A DNA stretch of 64,000 nucleotides from Myxococcus eversor. Its GTDB lineage: Bacteria > Myxococcota > Myxococcia > Myxococcales > Myxococcaceae. This document shows, piece after piece, positions 45,410 to 54,328 of the stretch; the stretch's first letter is position 1; each line of letters starts with the position of its first letter. The stretch spans positions 124,001 to 188,000 of the forward strand of contig NZ_JAAIXY010000013.1 in the NCBI RefSeq assembly GCF_010894455.1, given 5' to 3'. The position numbers and the translations under genes were made by a program. The notes beneath the pieces are model-generated. The model saw nothing but the letters and a program-made list of their open reading frames with translations. It did not search any database and was not told the DNA's origin.

Positions 45410-46840
45410 CTAGTAGCGGTAGGTGTCCTGCTTGTACGGGCCGCTCTTCTCCACGCCGATGTACGACGCCTGGTCCGGGGTCAGCTCGGTGAGCTGCGCG
45501 TTGAGCTTCTTGAGCTGGAGCCGGGCGACCTTCTCGTCCAGGTGCTTGGGCAGCACGTAGACCTTGCCCACCTGGTACTTGTCGCTGTGCGAGTACAGCT
45601 CAATCTGCGCGATGGTCTGGTTCGCGAAGGAGCTGGACATCACGTAGCTGGGGTGGCCGGTGCCGCAGCCCAGGTTCACCAGCCGGCCCTTGGCGAGCAG
45701 GATGATGCGCTTGTTGTCCGGGAAGATGATGTGGTCCACCTGCGGCTTGATCTCCTCCCACTGGTACTTCTCCAGGGAGGCGACCTCGATTTCGTTGTCG
45801 AAGTGGCCGATGTTGCAGACGATGGCCTGGTCCTTCATCTTCGCCATGTGGTCATGGGTGATGACGCTCTTGTTGCCCGTGGCGGTGACGAAGATGTCGG
45901 CCTTGTCCGCGGCGTAGTCCATGGTGACGACGCGGTAGCCCTCCATCGCGGCCTGGAGCGCGCAGATGGGGTCGATTTCGGTGACCCACACCTGGGCGGA
46001 CAGCGCGCGCAGCGCCTGCGCGGAGCCCTTGCCCACGTCTCCGTAGCCGGCGACGACGGCGATCTTCCCGGCGACCATCACGTCGGTGGCGCGCTTGATG
46101 CCGTCCACCAGCGACTCCCGGCAGCCGTACAGGTTGTCGAACTTGCTCTTCGTCACGCTGTCGTTGACGTTGATGGCGCGGAACAGGAGGGTGCCCTTCA
46201 CGGACATCTCCTGGAGGCGGTGCACGCCCGTCGTCGTCTCCTCGGTGACGCCGAGAATCTTCGCCGCCTTGCGCGTGTACCAGGTCGGGTCCTGGGCCAG
46301 CTTCGCCTTGATGGAGGCGTACAGCTCGCGCTCCTCCTCGCTCTGGGGCGAGGCGAGCAGGCTCGCGTCCTTCTCCGCGCGCTTGCCCAGGTGCATCAGC
46401 AGCGTCGCGTCACCGCCGTCGTCCAGAATCATGTTCGGACCTTCGTGGTCGCTGCCCGCGGGCCCGAACTCGAAGATGCGGTGGGTGAAGTCCCAGTACT
46501 CCTTCAGCGTCTCGCCCTTGTGGGCGAACACGGGCGTGCCCGCGGCGACCAGCGCGGCGGCGGCGTGGTCCTGCGTGGAGAAGATGTTGCACGACGCCCA
46601 GCGCACCTCGGCGCCCAGGGCCTGCAGCGTCTCCACCAGCACGGCCGTCTGGATGGTCATGTGCAACGAACCGGTGACGCGCGCGCCCTTGAGCGGCTGC
46701 TGCTTCGCGTACTCTTCGCGGATGGCCATGAGGGCGGGCATCTCGCTCTCGGCGATACGCATTTCCTTGCGGCCCCACGCGGCGAGCGACAGGTCGGCGA
46801 CGGCGTGGTCCTGCTTCTGGGTCTGGGGAACAGCGGTCAT
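45410..46840 (-). CDS. ahcY: S-adenosyl-L-homocysteine hydrolase
   Basis: This 476-aa cytosolic enzyme reversibly splits S-adenosylhomocysteine into adenosine and homocysteine, keeping methyl transfer running. The typical landmarks are present: 'GSLHMTIQTAVL', 'NDSVTKSKFDN', the NAD-binding 'GYGDVGKGSA', and the C-terminal 'SGPYKQDTYRY', which reaches into the neighbouring subunit. The ATG at 46840 is preceded by CAGGAG and begins the usual N terminus; the open frame upstream to 46999 overlaps the riboswitch. Expression should respond to S-adenosylhomocysteine through that riboswitch. Confidence 0.97.
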   Translation of the reverse strand: MTAVPQTQKQDHAVADLSLAAWGRKEMRIAESEMPALMAIREEYAKQQPLKGARVTGSLHMTIQTAVLVETLQALGAEVRWASCNIFSTQDHAAAALVAAGTPVFAHKGETLKEYWDFTHRIFEFGPAGSDHEGPNMILDDGGDATLLMHLGKRAEKDASLLASPQSEEERELYASIKAKLAQDPTWYTRKAAKILGVTEETTTGVHRLQEMSVKGTLLFRAINVNDSVTKSKFDNLYGCRESLVDGIKRATDVMVAGKIAVVAGYGDVGKGSAQALRALSAQVWVTEIDPICALQAAMEGYRVVTMDYAADKADIFVTATGNKSVITHDHMAKMKDQAIVCNIGHFDNEIEVASLEKYQWEEIKPQVDHIIFPDNKRIILLAKGRLVNLGCGTGHPSYVMSSSFANQTIAQIELYSHSDKYQVGKVYVLPKHLDEKVARLQLKKLNAQLTELTPDQASYIGVEKSGPYKQDTYRY

Positions 46841-46931
46841 GGCATGGCTCCTGCTGATGGTTGCGGCGCGAACTGGCGAGGAACTCCCGAGCCGCCAAAA
46901 AGCGGACCCACCCTCGCAAGCAACGCGTCCA

Positions 46932-46995
46932 GGTGAGTGCCGTTGGGTACCGCGCTTCGAGCCTGGGGCCTGAGGCCTCGCAACACTCCTCGAAG
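46932..46995 (-). promoter_or_regulatory. SAH riboswitch in the ahcY leader
   Basis: On the minus strand the leader reads CUUCGAG-GAGUG-UUGC...CAGG-CUCGAAG...CAACGG-CACUC-ACC. The stem CUUCGAG/CUCGAAG (46989-46995 with 46955-46961) is perfect. GAGUG/CACUC (46984-46988 with 46935-46939) is the pseudoknot-type pair of the SAH riboswitch. A small GGCC-UCA-GGCC hairpin (46967-46977) sits between. This matches the recalled SAH-riboswitch consensus upstream of ahcY genes. The remaining bases 46841-46931 would form the expression platform. The rest of the 327-base gap to 47168 shows nothing else. Confidence 0.85.
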
Positions 46996-47167
46996 TCACG
47001 GGCGAAACTACGAGAAGCCGCCGCGAATTTCAAAGGGAGATTGCCCCCCAGGCCAGCGGGCCGACGGGCGGGGGCACCCCCGTGGGCCGAGAGGGGTGTC
47101 GAGTGCTGGACAGGGCCGCCAGGGGGGAGGCAGCATCGCCGCCTTCCAACAACCTCCGAGGGTCGCA

Positions 47168-47707
47168 ATGTCGTCGAAAAGCGCTGGAGCATCTCTGAAG
47201 GCCATCAACGAGAACATCCGGGCGGCCTTTGCCCGTCGCGAGCGCTGGGCCGGCCTCGCTCCCCAGGTCTTCGAGACCCTCAAGGGGCTGATTGAGAAGG
47301 CGAACCAGGACGCCGGAGCGAAGTCCGAGGGCAGCCTGACGCTCGTCATCGAGCAGGTTCCGCACTGGGATGACTCGAAGGCGTTCGAGGTCCGGTTCCT
47401 GGGCCACGACATCGGCCTCGTCAAGGGCAACGGCGCTCCCGCCGGCCCGGTGCACGCGCATGGCGCGTCGATGAAGATCGCCCCGCTGGTGAGCGGCCTG
47501 GTGGGCGCGAGCTACACCCCGAGCTTCCTCACCGTGGGTGAGGAGCACTACGGCGACGCCAAGCCGGAGCTGGCGCTGCTGGGTGTCTTCGAGCCGGACG
47601 AAGTGGCGAACCCGAAGCTGCTCGCGGAGCTGCTCGACAGCACCGCGTCGCACGCCTCGGTGGACCACTGGGCGAGCGGTGGCACGGTGCGGGCGTCGGG
47701 GAGCTAG
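47168..47707 (+). CDS. Conserved-looking cytosolic protein, unknown function (179 aa)
   Basis: ATG 47168 is preceded by GAGGG at five bases. The protein begins with a helical region ('ASLKAINENIRAAFARRERW') and continues with alternating strands ('LTLVIEQVPHWD', 'FEVRFLGHDIGLV') and further helices ('ELALLGVFEPDEV'). It has no signal, no cysteines and no motif I can name. It is divergent from ahcY and ends 57 bases before the TIGR02996/LRR gene's stop on the other strand. Confidence 0.6.
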   Translation: MSSKSAGASLKAINENIRAAFARRERWAGLAPQVFETLKGLIEKANQDAGAKSEGSLTLVIEQVPHWDDSKAFEVRFLGHDIGLVKGNGAPAGPVHAHGASMKIAPLVSGLVGASYTPSFLTVGEEHYGDAKPELALLGVFEPDEVANPKLLAELLDSTASHASVDHWASGGTVRASGS

Positions 47708-47719
47708 TCCGCGTCATCC

Positions 47720-47756
47720 CGGGCCAGGCCGCGGTGGTTCGCGTGTGCCTGGCCCG
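47720..47756. terminator. Hairpin terminator between convergent genes
   Basis: CGGGCCAGGC (47720-47729) and GCCTGGCCCG (47747-47756) form a 10-bp perfect stem with a 17-base loop. It lies between the stops at 47707 (plus) and 47765 (minus). Confidence 0.6.
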
Positions 47757-47764
47757 TGGGCCTT

Positions 47765-49105
47765 TCAAGGGACGGTGACGGGGTAGCGCTTCACCAGCGC
47801 GTTCCAGGCGGACTCGGAAAGTCCCCAGGGTCCGCAGACCAGTTGCTTCAGGCGTGGGAAGCGGTCGCGATGCCGCGTGAGCGTCGCGGCGCCCTCGTCC
47901 GTCAGGATGACTCCCGTCAGGTCGAGCACCTGGAGTGACGGGAAGTGCTCCATGCGGACCAGCCCGTGGCACAGCATGTCGCCGAACGCGCAGTTGCGCA
48001 GCTCGAGCTGACGAAGGGAGGGCAGCCCCTTCGCCTCGAAGAGCGGCGCCAGGTCTTCGGGGGTCCACGCGATGTACCACTCGTATTGAAAATCGATGTG
48101 CAGCCGTTCGAGTTTGGGGAGGTGTGCCTCCCGAAGGAACTGGAGTCCGGTGCCCTTGGGCACGGGCGCGGGCTTCCACTGCGACAGGTCCGAGGGGCCG
48201 CAGGGGATGAGCCCCAGCCAGTGAAGGGAGAGCTCGCGCAGCTCGGGATGCTCGACGTGCACGGCCTGAAGCTCCGTCATCGGGAGCACCAGGGTCTGGA
48301 GCTTCGGGTACAGGGCCAGGAGGCGTGAGAGTGAATCCAACTGGACCCAGCGGATCCACTCCCTCCCATTGGGGCAGGAGAACTCCAGGGTCCACTCGCG
48401 CAGCGAAGGGCGAGCTCCCGCGCGCTCCAGTGTCTGGAGGAGCGCTTCCAGGGGATTCGAACCCCGGCCGGTGAGCTTGATGCCGAGCGTCTCGAGCAGC
48501 GCCGCATCAGGCGATGTGAGCGCGATGTCCAGCAGCGCGAGCCCCGAGTCGGCGCGGCCGAAGTCGTCGAGGTCGAGCGAGAGCCCGAGCAGCTTCGTGC
48601 CCTGCCGACGAAGCTCCAGCTCATCGTCATGGATGACGTCCCAGTAGTTCTTCCGGTCGAGGGTGAGCCGCTCCAGCGATGGCGCGAAGCCAGTGTGGCG
48701 GATTTCCTCGAGGAGGAGGGGGAGCTGCTCTTCGGAGCCTCCGAGGTCCACGCGCAGGCCCAGCGCGCGAACAGGCTCCTGACGGATGAGCCGCGCGTAG
48801 ACGCCATGGGCGCGGCTTGCATCCACCGTGACGCGGTCCACGAACCCGCGCGCGAACACGGCATCACCCGGGAGCAACCCGAGCTCCGCGAGCCACGTCG
48901 CCTCGTGTTCCGCGAGCAGTGAGGCCTCTCGTGCCCGAAGCGTCTGCGCGGAGGGTTCCGCCTTCATCTTCGCGAGCGCACACTGCACCTGGATGAACTC
49001 ACCTCGTGGGTCGCCTCGCTCACTCAGGGCCTGCGCGAGTCTCAGGCGAAAGGTGTCATCCACATCGGATGAGAGGGCCGCGAGGTCTTCCGGTGAAGGA
49101 TTCAC
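47765..49105 (-). CDS. TIGR02996 leader plus leucine-rich-repeat protein
   Basis: The 446-aa protein begins (GTG at 49105) with a short helix and 'ERGDPRGEFIQVQ', the TIGR02996 leader. Leucine-rich repeats follow, such as 'LRELSLHWLGL', 'LERLHIDFQYEW', 'LRQLELRNCAFG' and 'LQVLDLTGVILTD'. Repeats of this type fold as solenoids for protein contact. No signal peptide. The start codon has no strong ribosome site. Its relative at 19282-20554 is a decayed gene, so this family was present in at least two copies. Confidence 0.82.
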   Translation of the reverse strand: MNPSPEDLAALSSDVDDTFRLRLAQALSERGDPRGEFIQVQCALAKMKAEPSAQTLRAREASLLAEHEATWLAELGLLPGDAVFARGFVDRVTVDASRAHGVYARLIRQEPVRALGLRVDLGGSEEQLPLLLEEIRHTGFAPSLERLTLDRKNYWDVIHDDELELRRQGTKLLGLSLDLDDFGRADSGLALLDIALTSPDAALLETLGIKLTGRGSNPLEALLQTLERAGARPSLREWTLEFSCPNGREWIRWVQLDSLSRLLALYPKLQTLVLPMTELQAVHVEHPELRELSLHWLGLIPCGPSDLSQWKPAPVPKGTGLQFLREAHLPKLERLHIDFQYEWYIAWTPEDLAPLFEAKGLPSLRQLELRNCAFGDMLCHGLVRMEHFPSLQVLDLTGVILTDEGAATLTRHRDRFPRLKQLVCGPWGLSESAWNALVKRYPVTVP

Positions 49106-49202
49106 TGCCGGACTCTACGGCGCAGCGAGGAGCCCGCCCACCGTCATCATGAAGCGGCACTCCAGTCCCGCCGGTGGGCTCGCGGCGCGTTGTCGTCGGG
49201 GG

Positions 49203-49898
49203 CTACTTCTTCTCCTTCAGGGCTCGGAGCACCTCGCGCGCCGTCTCCGCTGACGATGCCGGGTTTTGGCCTGTGACGAGCCGTCCGTCGCGCACCGCGA
49301 AGCTCTGCCACAACGGGCCGGACTCGTAGCGCGCGCCCAGCTCGCGCAGCCGCGTCTCCAGCGGGAAGGGGACGATGGCGTCGAACTTCGCCGCCTTCTC
49401 CTCCGCGTTGCTGAAGGCCGCCACACGCTTGCCGTTCACCAGCGGCTTGCCATCCAGTCCCTTCACACCCACCAGCGCCGCCGGGCCATGGCAGACCGCC
49501 GCGATGACGGCGCCGCGCGCGTAGCCCGTGGAGAGCAGCTTGTGAAGGGGGACGTGCTTCGCCAGGTCCCACATCACGCCGTGCCCGCCCACCACGAAGT
49601 AGGCGTCGTAGGTGTCCTTCACCTCGGCGAGCGTGAGCGTGCGCGCCAGCTTCTTCGTGGCCTGGGCGTCGGCGAGGAAGGCCCGCGTCGTCTCCGTCGA
49701 CTCCTTCTCGCTGCGCGGGTCCGCGGGAGCCGCGCCTCCCTGGGGCGAGGCGATGTCCACCTGGGCGCCGGCCTGCGAGAACTGCGCGTAGGGCGCGGCC
49801 AGCTCCTCGAGCCAGAAGCCCGTCCGCTCCCCGGTATCTCCGAACTGAGAATGACTGGTGACAATCAGCAGGACCTTCACGGCGGTCAGGGCTTCCAT
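49203..49898 (-). CDS. Cytosolic DJ-1/PfpI-type protein, Hsp31-like
   Basis: This is a 231-aa protein of the DJ-1/PfpI fold with 'TGFWLEELAAPY' (27-38; the buried Glu), 'DAYFVVGGHGVMWD' and the nucleophile A-V-C136-H-G-P. The pattern is that of Hsp31-like proteins, reported as glyoxalases or deglycases and chaperones. GAGGAG precedes the ATG at 49898. No signal peptide, unlike its exported relative at 33647. It is divergent from a LysR regulator and shares its 102-base promoter region. Confidence 0.9.
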   Translation of the reverse strand: MEALTAVKVLLIVTSHSQFGDTGERTGFWLEELAAPYAQFSQAGAQVDIASPQGGAAPADPRSEKESTETTRAFLADAQATKKLARTLTLAEVKDTYDAYFVVGGHGVMWDLAKHVPLHKLLSTGYARGAVIAAVCHGPAALVGVKGLDGKPLVNGKRVAAFSNAEEKAAKFDAIVPFPLETRLRELGARYESGPLWQSFAVRDGRLVTGQNPASSAETAREVLRALKEKK

Positions 49899-49934
49899 GG
49901 CGGGCTCCTCACGGCCCCGGGATGAGGGGCCAAC

Positions 49935-49998
49935 GGAGTGAAGAAGTACTCCCGCGCCCATCCCCAGAAAACCGAGAGGGTCTTCACATAAAGTGAAG
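49935..49998. promoter_or_regulatory. Two inverted repeats between the DJ-1 and LysR genes
   Basis: CTTCAC-ATAAA-GTGAAG (49982-49998) is a perfect dyad. It contains T-N11-A, the minimal LysR-type box, and ends two bases before the LysR start. A second dyad, GGAGT-N8-ACTCC (49935-49952), sits nearer the DJ-1 start and includes an AGTACT palindrome. Their position fits binding by the adjacent LysR protein for both autoregulation and DJ-1 control. This is inference from symmetry and position. Confidence 0.5.
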
Positions 49999-50000
49999 CC

Positions 50001-50942
50001 ATGCTTGGCAATCGCGAGGCGCTCTGGACGCTGTGGGAGGTGAGTCGCGCGGGGACTCATGCCGCCGCGGCGGCTCGGTTGGGCATCACCGCCTCCGCCG
50101 TGGGACAGCAGCTCAAGGTACTGGAGCGACAGGTGGGCGTGGCCCTGTTCGAGCGGGTGGGGCGACGGGCTCGACTCACCCCCGCCGGAGTGGCGCTCGT
50201 CGCGTGTCTGGGCGAGCACCTGCCCGCCCTCGACGCCGCACTGGAGGAAGCCTCCGAGGCGCAGCGGACCGTGCGCGGGGAGGTGTCGCTCGGTGGGCCC
50301 TGGCCCTTCTTCCGGCACTGGCTGCGCCCGCGCCTGCCGGGCCTCCTGGCACGACACCCCGAGCTTCGGCTGGAGGTCCGTTTCGATGTGCCGAGCCGCA
50401 TCGCTCGCCGACTGCTCGAGGGAGAACTGGACCTGGGCATCGTCGGGCTCCTGCCCGAGGCACCAGGGCTGGAGGTCCGGCAGGTGGCGCAGGAGCGCTT
50501 CGTGGCGGTGGCCTCGCCCGCCTACCTGAAGCGCTGGGGGACGCCTCGCAGTGCCCGGGACTTCGGGGCCCATCGCTTCATCGCCTTCGACGCGGACCTG
50601 GCGATGCTCGGTCCATGGTGGCGGACCACGCTGGGCCCGAAGGAGCCGCTGCCCGCGCAGGTGGTGTGCCGCATCGCCAACCTGGATGAGATGCTGGCGC
50701 TGGCGGAGGCCGGCGTGGGCGTGACGGTGCTGCCCGACTATCTGGTGGACCCCGCCGTGCGCGACGGGCGCGTCGTGGCGCTCACGCCAGAGGTGGGCCG
50801 GCGCTCGCCTCGGCGTCCCTGGGGCACGCTCTGGGTGGCCTGGCGCCGCGCCGCCGCTCCCACCGCCCGCTTCCTCGCGGTGCGTGACTGGCTTCTGGAC
50901 GGACAGGGGACGGAGGCTCAGCCGAGGCGCCGTTCGGGGTGA
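50001..50942 (+). CDS. LysR-family transcription regulator
   Basis: This is a 313-aa LysR-type regulator. The winged helix-turn-helix covers residues 1-60 ('GTHAAAAARLGITASAVGQQLKVLE'), followed by a linker helix and a two-lobe effector domain (about 90-300, with 'LDLGIVGLLPE'). The ATG at 50001 follows the dyad described above. Its last 25 bases overlap the end of the convergent AMP-ligase gene. The likely targets are its own promoter and the divergent DJ-1 gene. Confidence 0.92.
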   Translation: MLGNREALWTLWEVSRAGTHAAAAARLGITASAVGQQLKVLERQVGVALFERVGRRARLTPAGVALVACLGEHLPALDAALEEASEAQRTVRGEVSLGGPWPFFRHWLRPRLPGLLARHPELRLEVRFDVPSRIARRLLEGELDLGIVGLLPEAPGLEVRQVAQERFVAVASPAYLKRWGTPRSARDFGAHRFIAFDADLAMLGPWWRTTLGPKEPLPAQVVCRIANLDEMLALAEAGVGVTVLPDYLVDPAVRDGRVVALTPEVGRRSPRRPWGTLWVAWRRAAAPTARFLAVRDWLLDGQGTEAQPRRRSG

Positions 50943-52297
50943 ATACACTCCGTCAGCCGGGCGCGTTGCAGTTTCCCATTCGACGTTCGTGGGAGTTGCT
51001 CCACCCGGTAGAACTCGGTGGGGACCTTGTGCGGGGACAGGTGCTCGCGCAGGGTCTGCCGCAGCTCGCGCTTGTGAGGGCTGGTGGTGCCAGGCTCGAA
51101 GCGCAGGAAGGCCGTGAGTGTCATTCCATACAAGGCGTCCTCGCGGCCCGACACGGCGGCGTCCGTCACCCCCGGCAGGATGCGCAGGACGGCCTCGATT
51201 TCGAGCGGGCTCAGTCGTTCCCCGCCGACCTTGAGCAGCTCATCGTTGCGCCCCAGGAGCGTCACCAGGCCCGTGGGACTCAGTTCCGCCACGTCGCCCG
51301 TGTGGAGCCAGCCCTCCTCGCGGACCTTCTCGCGTGTGGCCTCCGGTGCCCCCAGATACCCCAACATCACCTGTTCGCCTCGCACACAGAGCTCGCCCTC
51401 GGAGGTGAGCTTCACGGTGAGCCCGCCGACCGGGAAGCCCGTGGCGGAGGAGAAGAAGGCCGGGTGGTCGCTGCGCAGACAGAGCACCCGAGGCGCCAGC
51501 TCCGTCTGGCCATAGCAGGTGTAGATGCGGCTGGCGGGAAAGGCCCGTGTCAGGCGTTGGCGCAGCTCCAGGCTCAGCGCCGCGCCAGCGGAGACGACAT
51601 GGGTGACGTCTCGCGTGTTCGAGGTCGCGTCCCCCAGCAATCGCAGCAGTGTCTCGTGGTGGGAGGGGACTCCGCTGATCATCCCCTGCAAGCGTCCTTC
51701 ATCGAGCAGTCGCTTGAGCTCGACCAGGTTTGCGAGCAGGTGAGTGGGGATGCCCGCCGCCAGCGCGGGGAGCAATTGCCCGAGCAGCCCGAAGGAGTAG
51801 GAGAGCGGAAGGAACAGCGTCTGGCGGGACACCGACGCGAAGTCGAGCGACGTGAGGACGGCGGCCACGTTCGCGTCGATGTTCCTCCGGGAGAGCTGCA
51901 CGGCCCGAGGCGCGCCCGTGCTCCCGGAGGTGAACAGGACGACGGCGGTCTCCGGATGGCGGAGTGGCTCGGTCCGTCCGCTTCGCCAGGAGATGGACAG
52001 GTTCTCATCCAGCTCGAAGCAGTCCCCGAGGCTCGCTCGTCGCGCCTCGACTTCCGAGTCCGTCCAGTCGTGCGCGAACACGGCCAGTGGATGCCCTGCT
52101 TCGTAGAGGGCCAGGAAGCGGGTGACGAACGCGAGCGACCGGCGGAACCTCAGGATGGTGAGCCCCGACGGCCTGTCGGGGAGGCGCGCCTTGAGGGCCT
52201 CGACCTCGCGTCGGAGCGCGGCGAAGGAGTGCGTCTCCTCACCGAGGATGAGAGCGGGGGCGTCATCCGCCCGGGAGAACGCGTGTGCGAGGTTCAT
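50918..52297 (-). CDS. AMP-dependent acyl/aryl ligase (last gene of the biosynthetic operon)
   Basis: This is a 459-aa ANL-family adenylation enzyme. Motifs include A3 'LFTSGSTGAP' (121-130), A5 'CYGQTE', A7 'GWLHTGDVAE' and A10 'RTSNGKLQR' near the C terminus, with the catalytic Lys. The enzyme would activate a carboxylic acid as acyl-AMP and load it on CoA or on the operon's own ACP. It is somewhat short (many are about 500-550), missing part of the N-terminal subdomain. It lies 18 bases after the first KAS III-like gene. Substrate class is not readable. Confidence 0.9.
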   Translation of the reverse strand: MNLAHAFSRADDAPALILGEETHSFAALRREVEALKARLPDRPSGLTILRFRRSLAFVTRFLALYEAGHPLAVFAHDWTDSEVEARRASLGDCFELDENLSISWRSGRTEPLRHPETAVVLFTSGSTGAPRAVQLSRRNIDANVAAVLTSLDFASVSRQTLFLPLSYSFGLLGQLLPALAAGIPTHLLANLVELKRLLDEGRLQGMISGVPSHHETLLRLLGDATSNTRDVTHVVSAGAALSLELRQRLTRAFPASRIYTCYGQTELAPRVLCLRSDHPAFFSSATGFPVGGLTVKLTSEGELCVRGEQVMLGYLGAPEATREKVREEGWLHTGDVAELSPTGLVTLLGRNDELLKVGGERLSPLEIEAVLRILPGVTDAAVSGREDALYGMTLTAFLRFEPGTTSPHKRELRQTLREHLSPHKVPTEFYRVEQLPRTSNGKLQRARLTECIHPERRLG

Positions 52298-52315
52298 GTC
52301 GGGCTGCCTTCGTGG

Positions 52316-53326
52316 CTAGAGGCGCTTGAGCAGCGCGCAGGCGGACGCGCCTCCCGCTCCCGCGGAGATGAGCAGGACGCTCTGCCCCGAGCGCAGCGGG
52401 AGCTTCTCCTGGAGATGTGCGAGCGCGATGCCCACGCTGGCCCCCGACGTGTTGCCGGTGAATTGGACGGTCTCCACCACCTTCGCGGGGTCCGCCCCCA
52501 GCTTGTCGGTGATGGCTCGGATGAGGTGCAGGTTGGCTTGATGGGGAACGAACCAGTCCACGTCCGCCACGCTCATGCCGAGCCGCCGCAAGAGCGAGGC
52601 CGCGCCCGCCGACATGTTGTCCACGCCCTTCATGAACAGCGTGGCCCCATGCTCCATCTTGAGGAAGACCTTGGTCGGGTCGTCGTTCAGATGATGAGGC
52701 AGGCGAGAGCCTCCCGCGCGGATGGCGATGATGTCCGCCATGGACGCGTCCGCGCCCAGTTCGCTCGCCATGAGCTGATAGTCGGCCTGCTCGGGACGAG
52801 TCGTCACCAGACAGCTCGCGCCCCCGTCGCCGAACAGGGCCGTCGTCGCCAGGTCCTCGCGGTTGAGGAACTTGGAGCGGATGTCCGCGGCGATGACCAG
52901 ATGGTCGCTCCCCGTGGCCAGCGCGAGTCCCGCGCCGACGTGGACGGCGCTGGTGAAGCCCGCGCAGGCGGCCACCAGGTCCAACACGCCAATGCCATCC
53001 AGGCCCAGCTTGGGAAGCACCAGCGGCGAGGTCGGCGGGGTGGGGAAGTCTCCCGACACGGTGGCCAGGAGGAGTTGGGAGATGCGCCGCCGGTCGATGT
53101 CGTAGTCCTCCAGCAGCCGCAGGGCCGCCGCCGCCGCGACGTCACTGCACGCCTGCTCCGGCTCCACCCAGTGCCGCTTCTCGACGCCGGTCCGGTGGGT
53201 AATCCAACTGGGCCGCGCGCGCGTCCCCATCCAGTCGAGCACGTCCTGGTTGGTCATCACCTTCGCGGGCAGCCACGAGCGAGGGCCGAGCAGGTACACC
53301 GGTGCGGTGGGCTTCAGGAAGCTCAT
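52316..53326 (-). CDS. KAS III-like ketoacyl synthase (first copy)
   Basis: This is a 336-aa thiolase-fold enzyme of the FabH type. The triad is complete: Cys121 in 'VAACAGF', His262 in 'FVPHQAN' and Asn292 in 'FTGNTSGAS'. It should form a carbon-carbon bond between an acyl-thioester and malonyl-ACP, or transfer an acyl group in the CerJ manner. ATGA overlap with the SDR gene upstream shows coupling. Paired with a second, more diverged KAS III-like gene in the same operon, it is unlikely to be the housekeeping FabH. Confidence 0.92.
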   Translation of the reverse strand: MSFLKPTAPVYLLGPRSWLPAKVMTNQDVLDWMGTRARPSWITHRTGVEKRHWVEPEQACSDVAAAAALRLLEDYDIDRRRISQLLLATVSGDFPTPPTSPLVLPKLGLDGIGVLDLVAACAGFTSAVHVGAGLALATGSDHLVIAADIRSKFLNREDLATTALFGDGGASCLVTTRPEQADYQLMASELGADASMADIIAIRAGGSRLPHHLNDDPTKVFLKMEHGATLFMKGVDNMSAGAASLLRRLGMSVADVDWFVPHQANLHLIRAITDKLGADPAKVVETVQFTGNTSGASVGIALAHLQEKLPLRSGQSVLLISAGAGGASACALLKRL

Positions 53327-54078
53327 GGCTTCAACACTCCTTCCAGTCGGACCATGGGGAGGCCCCCGGTGACGTCCAGCACCGCGCCGTTGATGTACTG
53401 GTGCTCGGACAGCAGCGAGTCGAGCGCTTCACCGACGTGCTCGGGCTCGCCCAGCGACCCTTGTGGAATGACGCCACCCATCCGCTCCACGTAGTGGGGA
53501 CGGGACCAGTACTTCTTCGTGCGCGTCGTCTTGAAGAGCCCCAGCCGCACGGTGTTGCACAGGACGTTGAACGCGCCGTAGTCCACCGCCAGGTTGCGCA
53601 TCAGTCCCTCCAGCGCGGACTTGCACAGGATGTACGCGCCATAGCGCCCCGTGCCGCTGACCGTGGAGACACTGGAGATGAAGACGATGCGGCCCCGACG
53701 GGCTTCGAGCATCGACGGCAGCAGGCGGCGCAAGAGCCAGACATTGCCCATCAGGTTCGCGGTGACGTCTGTTTCGAGCGCCGCTTGCGGCAGTTCGTGG
53801 AAACGGTGAAGGGGAGGTCGCCGTGTCCACGCATTCAGCACCAGTCCTTGAAGGCCCCCCGCCAGCAGACCGCGCAGGGCCTCTTCGCTGAGTCCAGGAG
53901 CCGCGAGGTCCAGCACCAGGCCCTGGGCCTTCAGCCCTTCCTCGCGATATCGCGCAAGGCATTGCTCCAGCGAGGCCTCCGAGGAGGCCGTCACGAACAC
54001 CTCGTCCCCCAGGGCCAGCCGTCGCCGGGCAATGGAGCGGCCGATGTCGGAGCCTCCTCCGGTGACAAGGACCCTCAT
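53323..54078 (-). CDS. Short-chain dehydrogenase/reductase
   Basis: This is a 251-aa classical SDR. The nucleotide site is TGGGSDIG (6-13). The catalytic set is Ser136 in 'VFISSVST' and Tyr149-x3-Lys153 in 'YGAYILCK'. It would reduce a keto group, likely on the ACP-bound product, using NAD(P)H. It is coupled by four-base overlaps to the ACP gene before it and the KAS III-like gene after it. The Asn of the usual NNAG motif is kept (N82), but the following residues (AW) differ. Confidence 0.93.
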   Translation of the reverse strand: MRVLVTGGGSDIGRSIARRRLALGDEVFVTASSEASLEQCLARYREEGLKAQGLVLDLAAPGLSEEALRGLLAGGLQGLVLNAWTRRPPLHRFHELPQAALETDVTANLMGNVWLLRRLLPSMLEARRGRIVFISSVSTVSGTGRYGAYILCKSALEGLMRNLAVDYGAFNVLCNTVRLGLFKTTRTKKYWSRPHYVERMGGVIPQGSLGEPEHVGEALDSLLSEHQYINGAVLDVTGGLPMVRLEGVLKP

Positions 54079-54311
54079 GTGGCGCCCAGCTCGCGCAGCC
54101 AGGTCTCCAGGGTGTCGAGGCTGTGGAACGCCTGCTCGGAGAAGTCCTTGCCGGAGATGCGCAGCGACAGCTCCTTCTCCAGCGCGGCGACACCGAGCAC
54201 CATCATCAGGCTGTCCATGCCATGTGTGACGAGGCTCTCGGAGGTGTCCGAGGGCAGCTCCTCCATGCCCGCGCTGAGCAGGGCCTTCTTGATGCGTTCG
54301 AGCAGGTCCAT
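54075..54311 (-). CDS. Dedicated acyl carrier protein (78 aa)
   Basis: This is a small acidic helical protein with Ser34 in 'GMDSLMMVL', the attachment site for 4'-phosphopantetheine. The ATG at 54311 is preferred over the GTG at 54332 because GGGAG lies nine bases before it. Its end overlaps the SDR start (ATGA). It probably carries the growing chain between the operon's enzymes. A phosphopantetheinyl transferase is not in this window. Confidence 0.92.
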   Translation of the reverse strand: MDLLERIKKALLSAGMEELPSDTSESLVTHGMDSLMMVLGVAALEKELSLRISGKDFSEQAFHSLDTLETWLRELGAT

Positions 54312-54328
54312 GTCGTGGCGCTCCCTCG

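Noticed and set aside
48455..48485. Minus-strand T-arm-like sequence GGGGTTCGAATCCCC, as in tRNAs
   Set aside because: No matching acceptor or anticodon stems are found at the right distances, and it lies inside the LRR gene in frame.
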